Part shown: positions 32,487-42,354 of the stretch, piece after piece
Layout: every line of letters begins with the position of its first letter
How positions within the stretch are numbered: the first letter of the stretch is position 1
DNA from: an uncultured Shewanella sp.
GTDB taxonomy: Bacteria > Pseudomonadota > Gammaproteobacteria > Enterobacterales > Shewanellaceae
DNA length: 64,000 nt
Direction of reading: 5' to 3'
NCBI RefSeq assembly: GCF_947497935.1
Contig: NZ_CANMIO010000003.1
Span: 1-64,000, forward strand
Notes under the pieces: model-generated
Seen by the model: only the letters and a program-made list of their open reading frames with translations
What the model was told of the DNA's origin: nothing
Database searches by the model: none
Program-made: the position numbers and the translations under genes

Positions 32487-33053
32487 TTAAAGGTTAGGTT
32501 TATACTCAAATCCAGCTTGTGCTTCACTATCGCTAAAGCTTGCGATTTTTTGCTTACGTACCAACATGCTGTTGATGAGTGAACCTGGGAACATCTCAAT
32601 CGCGTTATTAAAGTCTTCAACGTTAGCGTTGAAAATACGAATCGCTGCGCCAATCTGCTCTTGCTGCTCGCTGATCTCTGCCATCAATTTCATGTATACA
32701 TCAGAGGCTTTTAGCTCTGGGTAAGCTTCAACTGTGACTTTAAGGCCTTGCAATAAATCTTGGGTCCGCTGCTCAGCGGCTGCGAGCTTTGTGGTATCAA
32801 CACCGGCGCTCATATCTGCAATGGCACTACGCAGCTCGGTGACCTTGGTTAACACTTCAGACTCGTGCAGCTTATATTGCTCAACTAGCTGCTCAACCAT
32901 AGGAATGATCTTATTCTTCTGGCGCTCTTGAGTCAGTACCGACGCCCATGCACGATCCACAGCATTGTGTTTACCAATAATGCCGTTGTAGACCATGATA
33001 ATAGCAATGATGACCACGACTACGACAATAACGCCGATTACTAAACTATCCAT
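32487..33053 (-). CDS. lemA: LemA family protein
   Basis: 188 residues: an N-terminal membrane helix (VIGVIVVVVVIIAIIMVYNG) followed by the LemA coiled-coil domain with the conserved beginning NAVDRAWASVLTQERQKNKI and ending RIFNANVEDFNNAIEMFPGS. The function of LemA proteins is not established. Here it is the third gene after two paralogous membrane proteins of the type often found next to lemA. AAAGGAA precedes the ATG. Confidence 0.93.
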   Translation of the reverse strand: MDSLVIGVIVVVVVIIAIIMVYNGIIGKHNAVDRAWASVLTQERQKNKIIPMVEQLVEQYKLHESEVLTKVTELRSAIADMSAGVDTTKLAAAEQRTQDLLQGLKVTVEAYPELKASDVYMKLMAEISEQQEQIGAAIRIFNANVEDFNNAIEMFPGSLINSMLVRKQKIASFSDSEAQAGFEYKPNL

Positions 33054-33151
33054 TTAACGTTCCTTTTTATCTTCTATTTATCTTCTATTTAACAGGGTAA
33101 AACTGGGTAAATTGCTTTGGGGTTAAAACGATTAAAACCTTGCCCACCGAT

Positions 33152-34414
33152 TTAAGCGCTGACCTTAAAATTGTTATCGCTATAGCGCATCATCTCGTGC
33201 ACTATTTCAAGCATTTGCTTCATTTGCTTTAGCTCGGTATGGCCTGCTAACTCTTCGGCAAACGCTTTGGGGTTATCTAAACCGTTTACTCGTTTAACCG
33301 CTAATAAGTCATCGGTTACCGCCAAACACAGCCTTCCTTGTTGACCGAACTCAAATACAGGCTTTTTTAACTGTTTCGCAAATACAGCGAGCTTTTCTTC
33401 AACCGCTGGCGATAACAAACGTGCCGCCGTCATCAACTCTTTGGCATGCACTCGATATTGGCGATTAAACTCATTCGAGGCACTTTTATAACGCTCCCCT
33501 CTACGCTTTATGCCAAAGTCGTTACTGATACTCATGTTCTGGGCAAACGGAAATTCTAATAACACACCGTGGCGATAGTAACTGTCTCTTACCGTACGTG
33601 TAGTGGTTTTTCCATTAGCATCGGTGGTGGTTTCGGTGCGTTTTACAATGTAGTGAAAGCGATAAAGCTGGTAATCAAATTGATGAATATCGCCTTGATA
33701 GGTGCTCTTGTATAGGCTTTGGATTTCTCGCAGATCATTACCGCGGTCAAACTCTTTAAAGCTGGCTTCAAGCTCTTTAGCCAGCTTTTTGCCCTCAAAT
33801 GGCACTTGCTCAAGATTATTATTAAATAGCGCATCTTTTAAAAAGATGGTGTCCGACAGCTTGTTACGCCACTTCATCCGGCTTCGAAGCCAAAACAGCA
33901 TAATTACGCCTACCACGCCATTATGGGCAGCAAAGCCAGAGCTCGGGTACCACAGGCCTAAAAACGAGGCTAGGGTTTCGAAATACATATCCCAATACCA
34001 ATGAGGCCATTGTGGGATTAGACTCAGCGCCGCGCCCACTGCTGCCATCAATAGCATCCGTCCCCATAAAGGCCCTGGGATGGGTAAGCGCTTGCCTTTG
34101 TCTTCAAAATAGCGCGTCAATGTTGCCAAGCCCAACATCGGATACCAGATCACACTGTAGCCCAATGCGCTTTTAAGGATCTGCATCACAAAATCTGGGA
34201 CCACTAACCCCAACTCAAAAGCTATCGGCAACAAGGCGAAAAACAACGAAACCGCACAGAAAAAACGATACCAGTTATCACGATAGTTTAGCGGTCCTTT
34301 ATGAAGCTCAACCCTACGGACTAACGCGATGAGATCATCTTGGCTTTTTGCGGCTTCAACATCACTTCGAATAGCCGCAATATTGCGTGTGACTTGGGCG
34401 TTATAAGTCAGCAT
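33152..34414 (-). CDS. LemA-associated membrane protein, DUF3137-like, copy 2
   Basis: About 420 residues with four hydrophobic segments between residues 50 and 180 and a C-terminal soluble domain (LYKSTYQGDIHQFDYQLYRF and later LLSPAVEEKLAVFAKQLKKP) that fits DUF3137, the family commonly next to lemA. I chose the ATG at 34414 (MLTYNAQVTRNIAAIRSDV), since it aligns with the N-terminus of the paralogue upstream and has GGAGA before it; it then overlaps the upstream gene by 14 bp. Confidence 0.8.
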   Translation of the reverse strand: MLTYNAQVTRNIAAIRSDVEAAKSQDDLIALVRRVELHKGPLNYRDNWYRFFCAVSLFFALLPIAFELGLVVPDFVMQILKSALGYSVIWYPMLGLATLTRYFEDKGKRLPIPGPLWGRMLLMAAVGAALSLIPQWPHWYWDMYFETLASFLGLWYPSSGFAAHNGVVGVIMLFWLRSRMKWRNKLSDTIFLKDALFNNNLEQVPFEGKKLAKELEASFKEFDRGNDLREIQSLYKSTYQGDIHQFDYQLYRFHYIVKRTETTTDANGKTTTRTVRDSYYRHGVLLEFPFAQNMSISNDFGIKRRGERYKSASNEFNRQYRVHAKELMTAARLLSPAVEEKLAVFAKQLKKPVFEFGQQGRLCLAVTDDLLAVKRVNGLDNPKAFAEELAGHTELKQMKQMLEIVHEMMRYSDNNFKVSA

Positions 34415-35759
34415 GAGTGTTGATCTCCGTATCATTAGCGGATGTGGTTTGAGTGACATTAGCGCGTGTATTGCTATCACTCACAATATTGTTATCACTG
34501 ACAAAATTGTTATCAGACAAGCGCATAAGCTCATGGATCGCTTTAAGCAGTTTTTGTACCCGCTTTAGCTCGGTATGGCCGGCAATCTCCTTATGAAATT
34601 CATCTGGCTTTGCCAGTGAATGTTTACGTTTTTCGATAATTAGCTTACTGGTAGAGGCAATACACAAACGGCCATCTGGCGCAATTTCTACCATGGGCGA
34701 GATAAAGTTGCGATTAAGATCGAGTAAGGTTTCTATCATTGCGGGCGTTAAAAAACGTGCAGCGGTGAGTTTATCGCAGGCCTGTACTCGGTAAATGTCA
34801 TTAAAGGCATTCGATTCTGTTTGATACTTTTCAGCATAAACCGAGCCCTTAAGCTTTACCTCATCTTCAGCATCTAGGCACAAACCGCTAGCGAATGGAA
34901 AGTCGAGTAACATGCCGTAACGATGACGATCTTCATGCACAGTTTTGGTTTTATACCCCCCATTACCATCGGAGCTAGTTTGCGTGCGTTTTACCGTATA
35001 TTGAAGGTGATAAAGTTTATAGTTAAAGCTGTGTTGATCACCTTGATAGTGCCCCTCAAACATCTGCTGCATATCGCGGCTGCCACTGCCGCGACGAAAC
35101 TCTACAAACTGCTTTTCAAGTGCATTAAGTTTATCTTCGGCGGCTGGCTTAGTCTGTTTTAAGCCATTATTAAATAGCGCGTCTCTAAGAAATATTTTAT
35201 CGGAAAGGTGTTTACGCCAATTAGCGCGATAATCTAACCATACCCAAGCGAGTGCGCTAGCAATAACCAACACAAGCCACAGCGAAAATTGATGGTCGTC
35301 AATTTCGCCCACACTAATCACATAGCCAAAACCATACATCAACGTCCAATAGATTTTCGGCCACTCAGGTACATATAGGGTTACCAGAGCCATTGCCGCC
35401 ACCAGCAGTGCAAAGTTAACAACCATAGGGACAGGCAGCCAGCCGCGCTCGTGACACAAACTGACTAACAATGTGCTCAGCGCGACAGGAAGCCAATAGC
35501 AAGAGTCATCAATCACTAACTTAGCTAGTGGCTCAATTTGTTCATACCAGAGGCGCATAAAGATGAAGACGATACATAAGACGCTCGCGCTGATCAGCAA
35601 CCACTTTATCCCGTGGGTGATCTTATCGCGGTAATCTAAGGGGCCCGGATGGTGTTTAACTTGAGTGATAACCTCGAGCAGATCATCTTGTGAACTAGCT
35701 GCATCAACATCACTGCGTAACTTGGCAATATGCTTGGCAACTATTTGGTTATGCTGCAT
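34401..35759 (-). CDS. LemA-associated membrane protein, DUF3137-like, copy 1
   Basis: 452 residues, the paralogue of the following gene: both begin with RSDV.AA.SQDDL and share G-L-Y/F membrane segments and the C-terminal stretch FEGHYQGDQHSFNYKLYHLQ, FPFA and AGHTELK. A polar tail rich in S, D, N and T (SDNNFVSDNNIVSDSNTRAN) is specific to this copy. AAGGA precedes the ATG. The order copy 1, copy 2, lemA suggests one membrane complex; function unknown. Confidence 0.8.
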   Translation of the reverse strand: MQHNQIVAKHIAKLRSDVDAASSQDDLLEVITQVKHHPGPLDYRDKITHGIKWLLISASVLCIVFIFMRLWYEQIEPLAKLVIDDSCYWLPVALSTLLVSLCHERGWLPVPMVVNFALLVAAMALVTLYVPEWPKIYWTLMYGFGYVISVGEIDDHQFSLWLVLVIASALAWVWLDYRANWRKHLSDKIFLRDALFNNGLKQTKPAAEDKLNALEKQFVEFRRGSGSRDMQQMFEGHYQGDQHSFNYKLYHLQYTVKRTQTSSDGNGGYKTKTVHEDRHRYGMLLDFPFASGLCLDAEDEVKLKGSVYAEKYQTESNAFNDIYRVQACDKLTAARFLTPAMIETLLDLNRNFISPMVEIAPDGRLCIASTSKLIIEKRKHSLAKPDEFHKEIAGHTELKRVQKLLKAIHELMRLSDNNFVSDNNIVSDSNTRANVTQTTSANDTEINTHADL

Positions 35760-35989
35760 TCAAGATCCTTGTACAACTACAGGCTAAGGGCTAATGGATA
35801 TGGGCTAAAACAAGGGGCGAATTATGCAGAAAAACAGCTAAAAATACAGCGGTTTAAGTCACTATTTACAAACTAGAAATAGCATAAGGATTTTATAAAA
35901 TATAAAACGCTTTATAACGGGGCTTAGAGGTTGGTAAGGACTTACATTAATTTTATTACTGGCTGATTACTGGATAGAAATAACGCTAT

Positions 35990-36023
35990 AAAAAAGGCCA
36001 ACACTCATAAAGTATTGGCCTTT
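35990..36023 (-). terminator. Terminator after tdk
   Basis: Stem AAAGGCCAAYACT/AGTATTGGCCTTT with a CATAA loop and, on the minus strand, six T after the stem. It lies 23 bp beyond the tdk stop. Confidence 0.88.
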
Positions 36024-36045
36024 CAATTCTCAGGGAACGATAAAG

Positions 36046-36624
36046 TTAGTCCCAGATAAATTCTCTGAAATGCTTACGGCATACAGATTCGTAGCTTTCA
36101 TTGCCACCAATCGCTACCTGCTCGCCTTCGCGCATAGGTTTGCCACTGCCATCAAGACGTACCACCATATTGGCTTTACGGCCGCAATGGCAGATAGTTT
36201 TTAGCTCAACAAGTTTGTCTGCCCAAGCCAGTAAATATTGGCTACCGCTGAATAACTCACCTTGGAAGTCGGTTTTCAAACCATAACAAAGCACTGGAAT
36301 ATCTAGCACGTCAACCACATAAGTTAGCTGCTTAACCTGTTCTTTGCTCAAGAATTGAGATTCATCAATCAATATACAGTGCAATGCTTGCTCTGCAAGA
36401 CTGGTACGCACCATCTCTGTTAGGTTGTCATTGCTGCCAAATACTTGCGCATCGGTTTCAATACCAATACGAGAAGCGACTTTACCGACGCCATATCTGT
36501 CATCGATTGACGCTGTCATTACTAAGGTATTCATACCGCGTTCGCGATAATTATAAGAAGACTGCAATAACGAAGTTGATTTACCCGCATTCATTGCTGA
36601 GTAATAGAAATAGAGCTGCGCCAA
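36046..36624 (-). CDS. tdk: Thymidine kinase
   Basis: Type II thymidine kinase, 192 residues, phosphorylating thymidine to dTMP in the salvage pathway. P-loop SAMNAGKST (residues 9-17), catalytic glutamate in LIDESQFL, and zinc-site cysteines CHCGRKAN and VCRKH are visible. The start is a TTG at 36624 with AAGGA about 8 bp before it. Single gene. Confidence 0.96.
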   Translation of the reverse strand: MAQLYFYYSAMNAGKSTSLLQSSYNYRERGMNTLVMTASIDDRYGVGKVASRIGIETDAQVFGSNDNLTEMVRTSLAEQALHCILIDESQFLSKEQVKQLTYVVDVLDIPVLCYGLKTDFQGELFSGSQYLLAWADKLVELKTICHCGRKANMVVRLDGSGKPMREGEQVAIGGNESYESVCRKHFREFIWD

Positions 36625-37002
36625 ACTAAAATCCTTAAAGGTGAATTCGGCGCTAGTTTACCACCATTTTCGATAAAAAATCATCTTAACGATACCTTAC
36701 AAGCAACTAATCCACCTCTAAGGCGCAATAGAAATATTAACGACAACGCCCTAGTAATGAGCCTGTTTTTAGGCCGTAATACTTAAGATTAATCCTAAAG
36801 CCTCTGTTTTCACTCGTTTCCATTATCTAATAGCCTATAAAGCCCAATCCAGACAGCGATACCCTTGCCATCCAATTTGTGACAAACACAACAAAACTCA
36901 AACAAAATCCTGCATCGACGCACAAAATAACTCAAATTAAGACACGTTTAATACGCAAATATTAGATTAGAAGCACAATTATAATAAAGGAAGTACAGAT
37001 CT
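36625..37002. other. Divergent promoter region tdk / M3 peptidase
   Basis: 378 bp of AT-rich DNA between two divergent genes. No additional gene, repeat or hairpin seen. Confidence 0.5.
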
Positions 37003-39135
37003 ATGCATAAGACACTCGTTGCAGCGGCTATTACCGCAACATTAGCCTTGAGCGCTTGCTCAACAACATCACCAGAAAATCAAACTGCTGTTATGGTACA
37101 AGCACAGAACCCATTCCTGCAGGCAAGTACCTTGCAATATCAAGCACCGGACTTTACTAAAATTAAGGATGAGCATTTTCAGCCTGCATTAGAGCTTGGG
37201 ATCCGTGAGCACTATCAACAAGTTTTGACCATTGCTAATAACCCCGAAGCAGCGACATTTGAAAATACAATCGTAGCGCTAGAAAAAAGTGGTGAGCTAC
37301 TGACCCGTACATCGAAGGTCTTCTACAACCTCGCAGGAACAGACAGCAACCCGACACTACGTAAGTTACAAGGTGAAATGGCGCCCAAAATGGCCGCTCA
37401 CTCAGATAACATTAATCTAAACCCAGCCCTGTTTACTCGCATCGAAACGCTTTATAACCAGCGCGAAAACTTAGGGTTATCGGCCGAAGAAAATCGTTTA
37501 GTTGAGGTGTACTATAAGCGCTTTGTTCGCGCTGGCGCCAAGCTGACTGAAAGCCAGAAACAGCAAATCCGCGTGCTCAATGAAGAGCAATCAACGCTAA
37601 CCAATGAATTTGCACAGCGCTTAATGCGCCTAACCAAAGAGATCGCCGTTGTCGTTGACTCAAAAGAGCAACTTGCAGGTTTATCAGACAGTGCCATTAA
37701 AGCAGCTGCTATCGATGCTCAAGCCAACGGACATGACGGTAAATATCAGCTTAACATCACCAACACTACTCGCCAGCCAGTACTGACTCAATTACAAGAT
37801 AGAGAGCTACGTCAACAAATTTGGCAAGCCTCTGCAGAACGTGGGCTTGAAGGTGAAAACGAAACTGCGTCTTTAGTGGCAAGACTTGCACAACTTCGCG
37901 CCGAACGCGCTGAGCTACTTGGTTATAAAAACTGGGCTGAATACCGCCTAGAACCACAGATGGCTAAAACGCCTGAAGCCGTTTATAAGATGTTTGGCTC
38001 TATGGTGCCTGCAGTGGTTAAAAACACTGAAAAAGAAGCTGCCGATATTCAAGCCATGATCAACCAAACTGGTGGTGACTTTGAATTAGCCCCTTGGGAT
38101 TGGGCTTACTACGCAGAATTAGTCCGTAAAGAAAAGTTCGATTTAGATGAAAGTGCAATCCGCCCTTACTTTGAGTTTGACCGCGTCTTAGAAGATGGCG
38201 TGTTCTTTACCTTAAAAGCGCTTTATGGCGTAACATTAACGCCACGTCCTGACCTTCCTGTTTACCATGAAGATGTTAAAGCCTATGAGATGTTCGATGA
38301 AGATGGCACCAGCTTAGCCATTTTCTACGCCGATTACTTCTCACGTGAAGGTAAGCGTGGTGGCGCGTGGATGAGTTCATTTGTGGCCCAGTCAGAGTTA
38401 TTAAACAACAAGCCTGTTGTTATTAACGTAATGAACATTAAAAAAGCGCCTGCTGGTGAGCCAACTTTTGTAAGCTACGATGAAGTCACTACCATGTTCC
38501 ATGAAATGGGTCACGGTACTCATGGTATGTTCTCTAAAGTGGTTTATCCTACGCTCTCAGGAACTGCAGTATCACGCGACTTTGTAGAGTTCCCATCGAC
38601 ATTCGAAGAGGATTGGGCCGCGCATCCAAAAGTGCTTGCAAACTATGCTAAGCATTATGAAACTGGTGAGCCTATCTCACAGGAGTTACTCAGCAAGCTA
38701 CTTAAGTCTCGAAGCTTTAATCAAGGTTTCGATACCTTAGAGTACATGTCAGCAGCGCTTGTTGATTTAGAGTGGCACTCACTTAACGCGAACGCGCCAT
38801 TGCAAGATGTCGCCAGCTTTGAAGCGGCAGCACTTAAAAAGCACGGTGTCAATTTACCTGCAGTACCGCCACGCTATAAGTCAACGTACTTCGCTCACGC
38901 CTTCCCGGGTGGATACTCGGCGAGTTACTACGCTTACATGTGGAGTGAAATTCTGGCGGCTGATGCCTTTGCTTACGTACAAACACAAGGCGGGCTTAAT
39001 CGTGAAATCGGCATGAAGTTCAGAAAGACCATTCGTGAAGTGGGCAATACTGTAGCGCCTATGGACGCCTACAAAGCCTTTAGAGGTCAAGAGCCAACAA
39101 CTGAGGCTCTACTTGAGCGTCGTGGTTTAAACTAA
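37003..39135 (+). CDS. M3-family oligopeptidase, lipoprotein
   Basis: 710-residue zinc metallopeptidase related to dipeptidyl carboxypeptidase Dcp and oligopeptidase A. The motif FHEMGHGTHG (zinc site HEMGH at 500-504) is intact, followed by the conserved FVEFPSTFEEDWA. A lipoprotein signal (LALSAC, cysteine about 19) places it in the envelope, so it likely trims short peptides in the periplasm. AAGGAAG stands before the ATG. Confidence 0.94.
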   Translation: MHKTLVAAAITATLALSACSTTSPENQTAVMVQAQNPFLQASTLQYQAPDFTKIKDEHFQPALELGIREHYQQVLTIANNPEAATFENTIVALEKSGELLTRTSKVFYNLAGTDSNPTLRKLQGEMAPKMAAHSDNINLNPALFTRIETLYNQRENLGLSAEENRLVEVYYKRFVRAGAKLTESQKQQIRVLNEEQSTLTNEFAQRLMRLTKEIAVVVDSKEQLAGLSDSAIKAAAIDAQANGHDGKYQLNITNTTRQPVLTQLQDRELRQQIWQASAERGLEGENETASLVARLAQLRAERAELLGYKNWAEYRLEPQMAKTPEAVYKMFGSMVPAVVKNTEKEAADIQAMINQTGGDFELAPWDWAYYAELVRKEKFDLDESAIRPYFEFDRVLEDGVFFTLKALYGVTLTPRPDLPVYHEDVKAYEMFDEDGTSLAIFYADYFSREGKRGGAWMSSFVAQSELLNNKPVVINVMNIKKAPAGEPTFVSYDEVTTMFHEMGHGTHGMFSKVVYPTLSGTAVSRDFVEFPSTFEEDWAAHPKVLANYAKHYETGEPISQELLSKLLKSRSFNQGFDTLEYMSAALVDLEWHSLNANAPLQDVASFEAAALKKHGVNLPAVPPRYKSTYFAHAFPGGYSASYYAYMWSEILAADAFAYVQTQGGLNREIGMKFRKTIREVGNTVAPMDAYKAFRGQEPTTEALLERRGLN

Positions 39136-39198
39136 CGATACACAAACGTTAGTAAAGAATTAGCGGATAGTGAGTTAACTTGCTCAAGCTTAGAACAG

Positions 39199-39225
39199 AG
39201 GCTCCCTTATGAGGGAGCTTTTTTA
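39199..39225 (+). terminator. Terminator after the M3 peptidase
   Basis: Stem GCTCCCT/AGGGAGC with a TATG loop followed by six T, about 65 bp beyond the peptidase stop. Confidence 0.9.
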
Positions 39226-39276
39226 TATCTGATAAATATTACTAATTTATAACCTACGAGCAATTCCAACCAATAA

Positions 39277-39302
39277 AAAACCGCTCGATAAAGAGCGGTT
39301 TT
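39277..39302 (-). terminator. Terminator of the NhaC-family gene
   Basis: Stem AAAACCGCTC/GAGCGGTTTT with a GATAAA loop; six T follow on the minus strand, four on the plus strand. Likely works in both directions between the convergent genes. Confidence 0.88.
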
Positions 39303-39352
39303 AATTATCTTTTGATTTAGCCTTTAATCACTAAACCAATGATTGTGTCGTC

Positions 39353-40933
39353 TTATTGCTTACAGGCTGCATCAGGCGAACAAGATTTGATGCGAAGTAC
39401 TATGATGCTAATCACAAACAATACGCTACAAGCAATCAGACCCGCTGTAACAGACTCAGTGAAACCAAGCACTAAGTAACCGACCATACTGATCCCGGCA
39501 ACGATAAGCGCATAAGGCAGCTGTGTCATCACGTGGTCAATATGGTGACAGTTTGCACCCGTTGATGACAAAATCGTGGTATCTGAAATCGGTGAACAAT
39601 GGTCACCAAATACAGCGCCCGCAAGTACAGAAGCAAGCATTGGTAGCATCATACCTGTGTGGCTACCCATCGCCATATCGGCAGCGATTGGCAACATGAT
39701 ACCGAAGGTACCCCAGCTAGTGCCGGTTGAGAAAGCAGTTAAGCCTGCAAGAATAAATAGTACTGCTGGTAGCATAGCAAATGGAATGTTACCAGTCGCA
39801 AGGCTCGCCATATACTTACCGGTTTCTAACTGACCAATCACACCAGCAATAGTCCAGGCGAACAGTAAGATATAGATAGCCGGTAACATCGACTTAGCAC
39901 CTTCAAATAGGCCTTTAGCTATCATCGACTTTTCAACACCTTGGTAGATAACCAAAGCTAAAGTTACCGCTAGACCAATTGCTGCACCAAAGAATAATGA
40001 TGAACCCACATCGGTATTTTCAAATGCACCAATTAGGCTAAATGCTTGGCCCTTAGCCGCTAGTGCATCACCGCCGCTACTAACCATAAAGTAAAAAGTG
40101 GCAAACACTAATACAGTAATGGGTAGGAATAGCCCCATGATCTTACCAGTGTCCGCTTCAGGTAAGTCAGAGTTTGCTCCTGGTGGCAGACCTTTAGACG
40201 CATCGTAAAGCTCGCCCTTCTGCGCTTTTAATTCATGTTGACGCATTGGACCAATATCAAGACCCATCAAGGCAACACAAAGCAGCAGTAGCAGTGCGAA
40301 AATCGCGTAGAAGTTCATCGGGATCATCTGCACAAACACACTTAGGTGGCCTGTATCAGTAAATCCGTGCGCAGTTAAAATACCGCCAATCAAGGCGATA
40401 ATATATGCGCCCCAGCTCGATACTGGTGAGATAACACAAATCGGTGCGGCAGTAGAATCTAGCAAGTACGCCAGTTTACTGCGAGAGATGTAGTATCTGT
40501 CGGTTAAGGGTCTTGCGACGCTACCAACAACTAAACTATTGAAGTAATCATCAATAAACACTACACAACCTAAGAACATAGTCAGTAGTTTAGCGTCGCG
40601 CTTATTGCGAATATGGTTACGCGCCCAGTCGGCGAAGGCCCTAGATGAACCGCTGACGGTGATCAAGGCAGTGATCATCCCAAGCAGTACAAGGAAGCCT
40701 AAAATATAAAGGTTCCAGCTATTTAGCGCACCATCATCCCAAACAAGAGCAGATACTTTTTCACCTAGGTATTGCGCTGTTTGCATGGCAGAGAAATCGG
40801 TAAGCAATAGTGCCCCCAATAAAATCCCCACACCCAGTGACAGTAGAACGCGACGGGTTAACATCGCAAGTACGATTGCCGCTACAGGAGGTAGCAGCGA
40901 TAGAGCCGAATCGGCATAGCTTATAATTGTCAT
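39353..40933 (-). CDS. lysW: NhaC-family transporter, probable riboswitch-controlled lysine transporter
   Basis: 526 residues with about 12 hydrophobic helices and the family segments FIDDYFNSLVVGSVARPLTD and GDHCSPISDTTILSSTGANC. NhaC proteins are sodium/proton antiporters, but members placed behind a lysine riboswitch form the LysW group, thought to import lysine. The riboswitch directly upstream (41019-41233) supports that function here. A GAAGAAA sequence precedes the ATG. Monocistronic, with its own terminator. Confidence 0.88.
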   Translation of the reverse strand: MTIISYADSALSLLPPVAAIVLAMLTRRVLLSLGVGILLGALLLTDFSAMQTAQYLGEKVSALVWDDGALNSWNLYILGFLVLLGMITALITVSGSSRAFADWARNHIRNKRDAKLLTMFLGCVVFIDDYFNSLVVGSVARPLTDRYYISRSKLAYLLDSTAAPICVISPVSSWGAYIIALIGGILTAHGFTDTGHLSVFVQMIPMNFYAIFALLLLLCVALMGLDIGPMRQHELKAQKGELYDASKGLPPGANSDLPEADTGKIMGLFLPITVLVFATFYFMVSSGGDALAAKGQAFSLIGAFENTDVGSSLFFGAAIGLAVTLALVIYQGVEKSMIAKGLFEGAKSMLPAIYILLFAWTIAGVIGQLETGKYMASLATGNIPFAMLPAVLFILAGLTAFSTGTSWGTFGIMLPIAADMAMGSHTGMMLPMLASVLAGAVFGDHCSPISDTTILSSTGANCHHIDHVMTQLPYALIVAGISMVGYLVLGFTESVTAGLIACSVLFVISIIVLRIKSCSPDAACKQ

Positions 40934-41018
40934 TGTTTTAATTTCTTCGCTAAATACGAATGGAGGCCGACTGAACTGGTGGGATATAGCAATAGATATC
41001 TGATTACACCTGTCCTAT

Positions 41019-41233
41019 CAGTAGCGCTCCATAGCCATATTAATGGTTCGTCATTAATATAATTAATTCTTATCTTCCAGATAAGAAATACTATGGCAGT
41101 GCTGTCCCTATTTGGTCACAGCCCCAGCAACTAGCCCCGATATGCTATGTCACTTCGGCATCAAATCCTTTCTCGATAGATCAGCGGCATCACCCTACTT
41201 ATCGATACTGATATTTAATGCACCTCTACTTCT
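41019..41233 (-). promoter_or_regulatory. Lysine riboswitch (L-box)
   Basis: Read on the minus strand the conserved blocks come in L-box order: AGTAGAGGTGCA (from 41230), GGGTGATGCCG, AAGG, GATGCCGAAGTG, TTGCTGGGGCTGT, GGACAGCACTGCC, and the closing GGAGCGCTACT (41030-41020), which pairs with the first block. The transporter start is about 85 nt further on. I see no terminator hairpin with a U run in between, so control is probably at translation. Confidence 0.92.
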
Positions 41234-41281
41234 CAGGACGCAATTTAAGACTAGCTCAAAAAGCGTGACGGACATAAAAAC

Positions 41282-41319
41282 ATAAGCGGCTTTAGAGATG
41301 CTACCCTAAAGCCGCTTAT
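41282..41319 (-). terminator. Terminator of etfBA
   Basis: A perfect 14-bp stem ATAAGCGGCTTTAG/CTAAAGCCGCTTAT with a 10-nt loop; on the minus strand a GTTTTT tract follows. It lies between etfA and the lysine riboswitch. Confidence 0.82.
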
Positions 41320-41430
41320 CGTGACACAGATCACGAACAATACCAAGTCAACCCACACCCATTAACAACTCGACTACCAGAATGATACAAGTTGACGGTC
41401 GACAGCGTTGCTCAGGGATCAAGCATTATA

Positions 41431-42354
41431 TTAAAGCTTGGCTAATAATTCAGGTACCGCTTCAAACAGATCTGCCTCTAATCCATAGTCCGCAACTTGG
41501 AAAATCGGCGCCTCAGGATCTTTGTTAATCGCCACAATCACCTTAGAGTCTTTCATTCCCGCAAGATGCTGAATCGCACCTGAAATACCCACTGCGATAT
41601 ACAAATCTGGTGCAACAATCTTACCTGTCTGACCAACCTGCAAGTCATTTGGTACAAAGCCTGCGTCAACTGCAGCGCGAGAGGCACCAACTGCGCCACC
41701 TAATTTGTCGGCTAGCTGCTCTAAAATACCGAAGTTTTCGCTATTACCTAGGGCACGACCACCAGAAACAACTACCGATGCACTGCCTAGCTCTGGTCGC
41801 TCAGACTCTGTTAGACTCTGCTCAACAAACTCAGCTTGTGGTGCGATGTCTTGGGCAAGGGTCACACGCTCTGCATTACCATCAGATGCGACAGCATCAA
41901 ACGCACTCGAACGTACCGTCATAACTTTCTTATCGTCTAGGCTCTGAACGGTGGCAAGTACACTACCTGCGTAGATAGGACGCACGAATGTATCACTGCT
42001 GACCACTTCTACGACTTCTGAAAGTTGAGACACATCCAAAAGCGCAGCCACACGTGGCAACACATCTTTACCAAAACTTGAGGCCGCAGCTAACACATGC
42101 TCAAAATCAGATGCGACGCCAAGCACGAGTTCAGAAATATTTTCGGCGAGATGGTTGGCATAAGAGGCTGAATCCGCAACCAGTACATTACGCACCCCTG
42201 CTAACTTTTGCGCTTCGCTTACCACGCCATCACAGTTATGTCCGACAACCAATACGTCTATGTCACCACCAATGGCTTGACCGCATGCAACCACTTTAGC
42301 GGTATCTAGCTTTAAACTGGCGTTATCGTGTTCTGCTAATACTAAAATTGCCAT
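41431..42354 (-). CDS. etfA: Electron transfer flavoprotein, alpha subunit
   Basis: 307 residues. The FAD-binding C-terminal domain is visible: GGRALGNSENFGILEQLADK, GGAVGASRAAVDAGF and GQTGKIVAPDLYIAVGISGA. With EtfB it takes electrons from acyl-CoA dehydrogenases (such as isovaleryl-CoA dehydrogenase of the leucine pathway) to the quinone pool by ETF:quinone oxidoreductase, not in this window. Its ATG overlaps the etfB stop by 1 bp. Confidence 0.96.
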   Translation of the reverse strand: MAILVLAEHDNASLKLDTAKVVACGQAIGGDIDVLVVGHNCDGVVSEAQKLAGVRNVLVADSASYANHLAENISELVLGVASDFEHVLAAASSFGKDVLPRVAALLDVSQLSEVVEVVSSDTFVRPIYAGSVLATVQSLDDKKVMTVRSSAFDAVASDGNAERVTLAQDIAPQAEFVEQSLTESERPELGSASVVVSGGRALGNSENFGILEQLADKLGGAVGASRAAVDAGFVPNDLQVGQTGKIVAPDLYIAVGISGAIQHLAGMKDSKVIVAINKDPEAPIFQVADYGLEADLFEAVPELLAKL

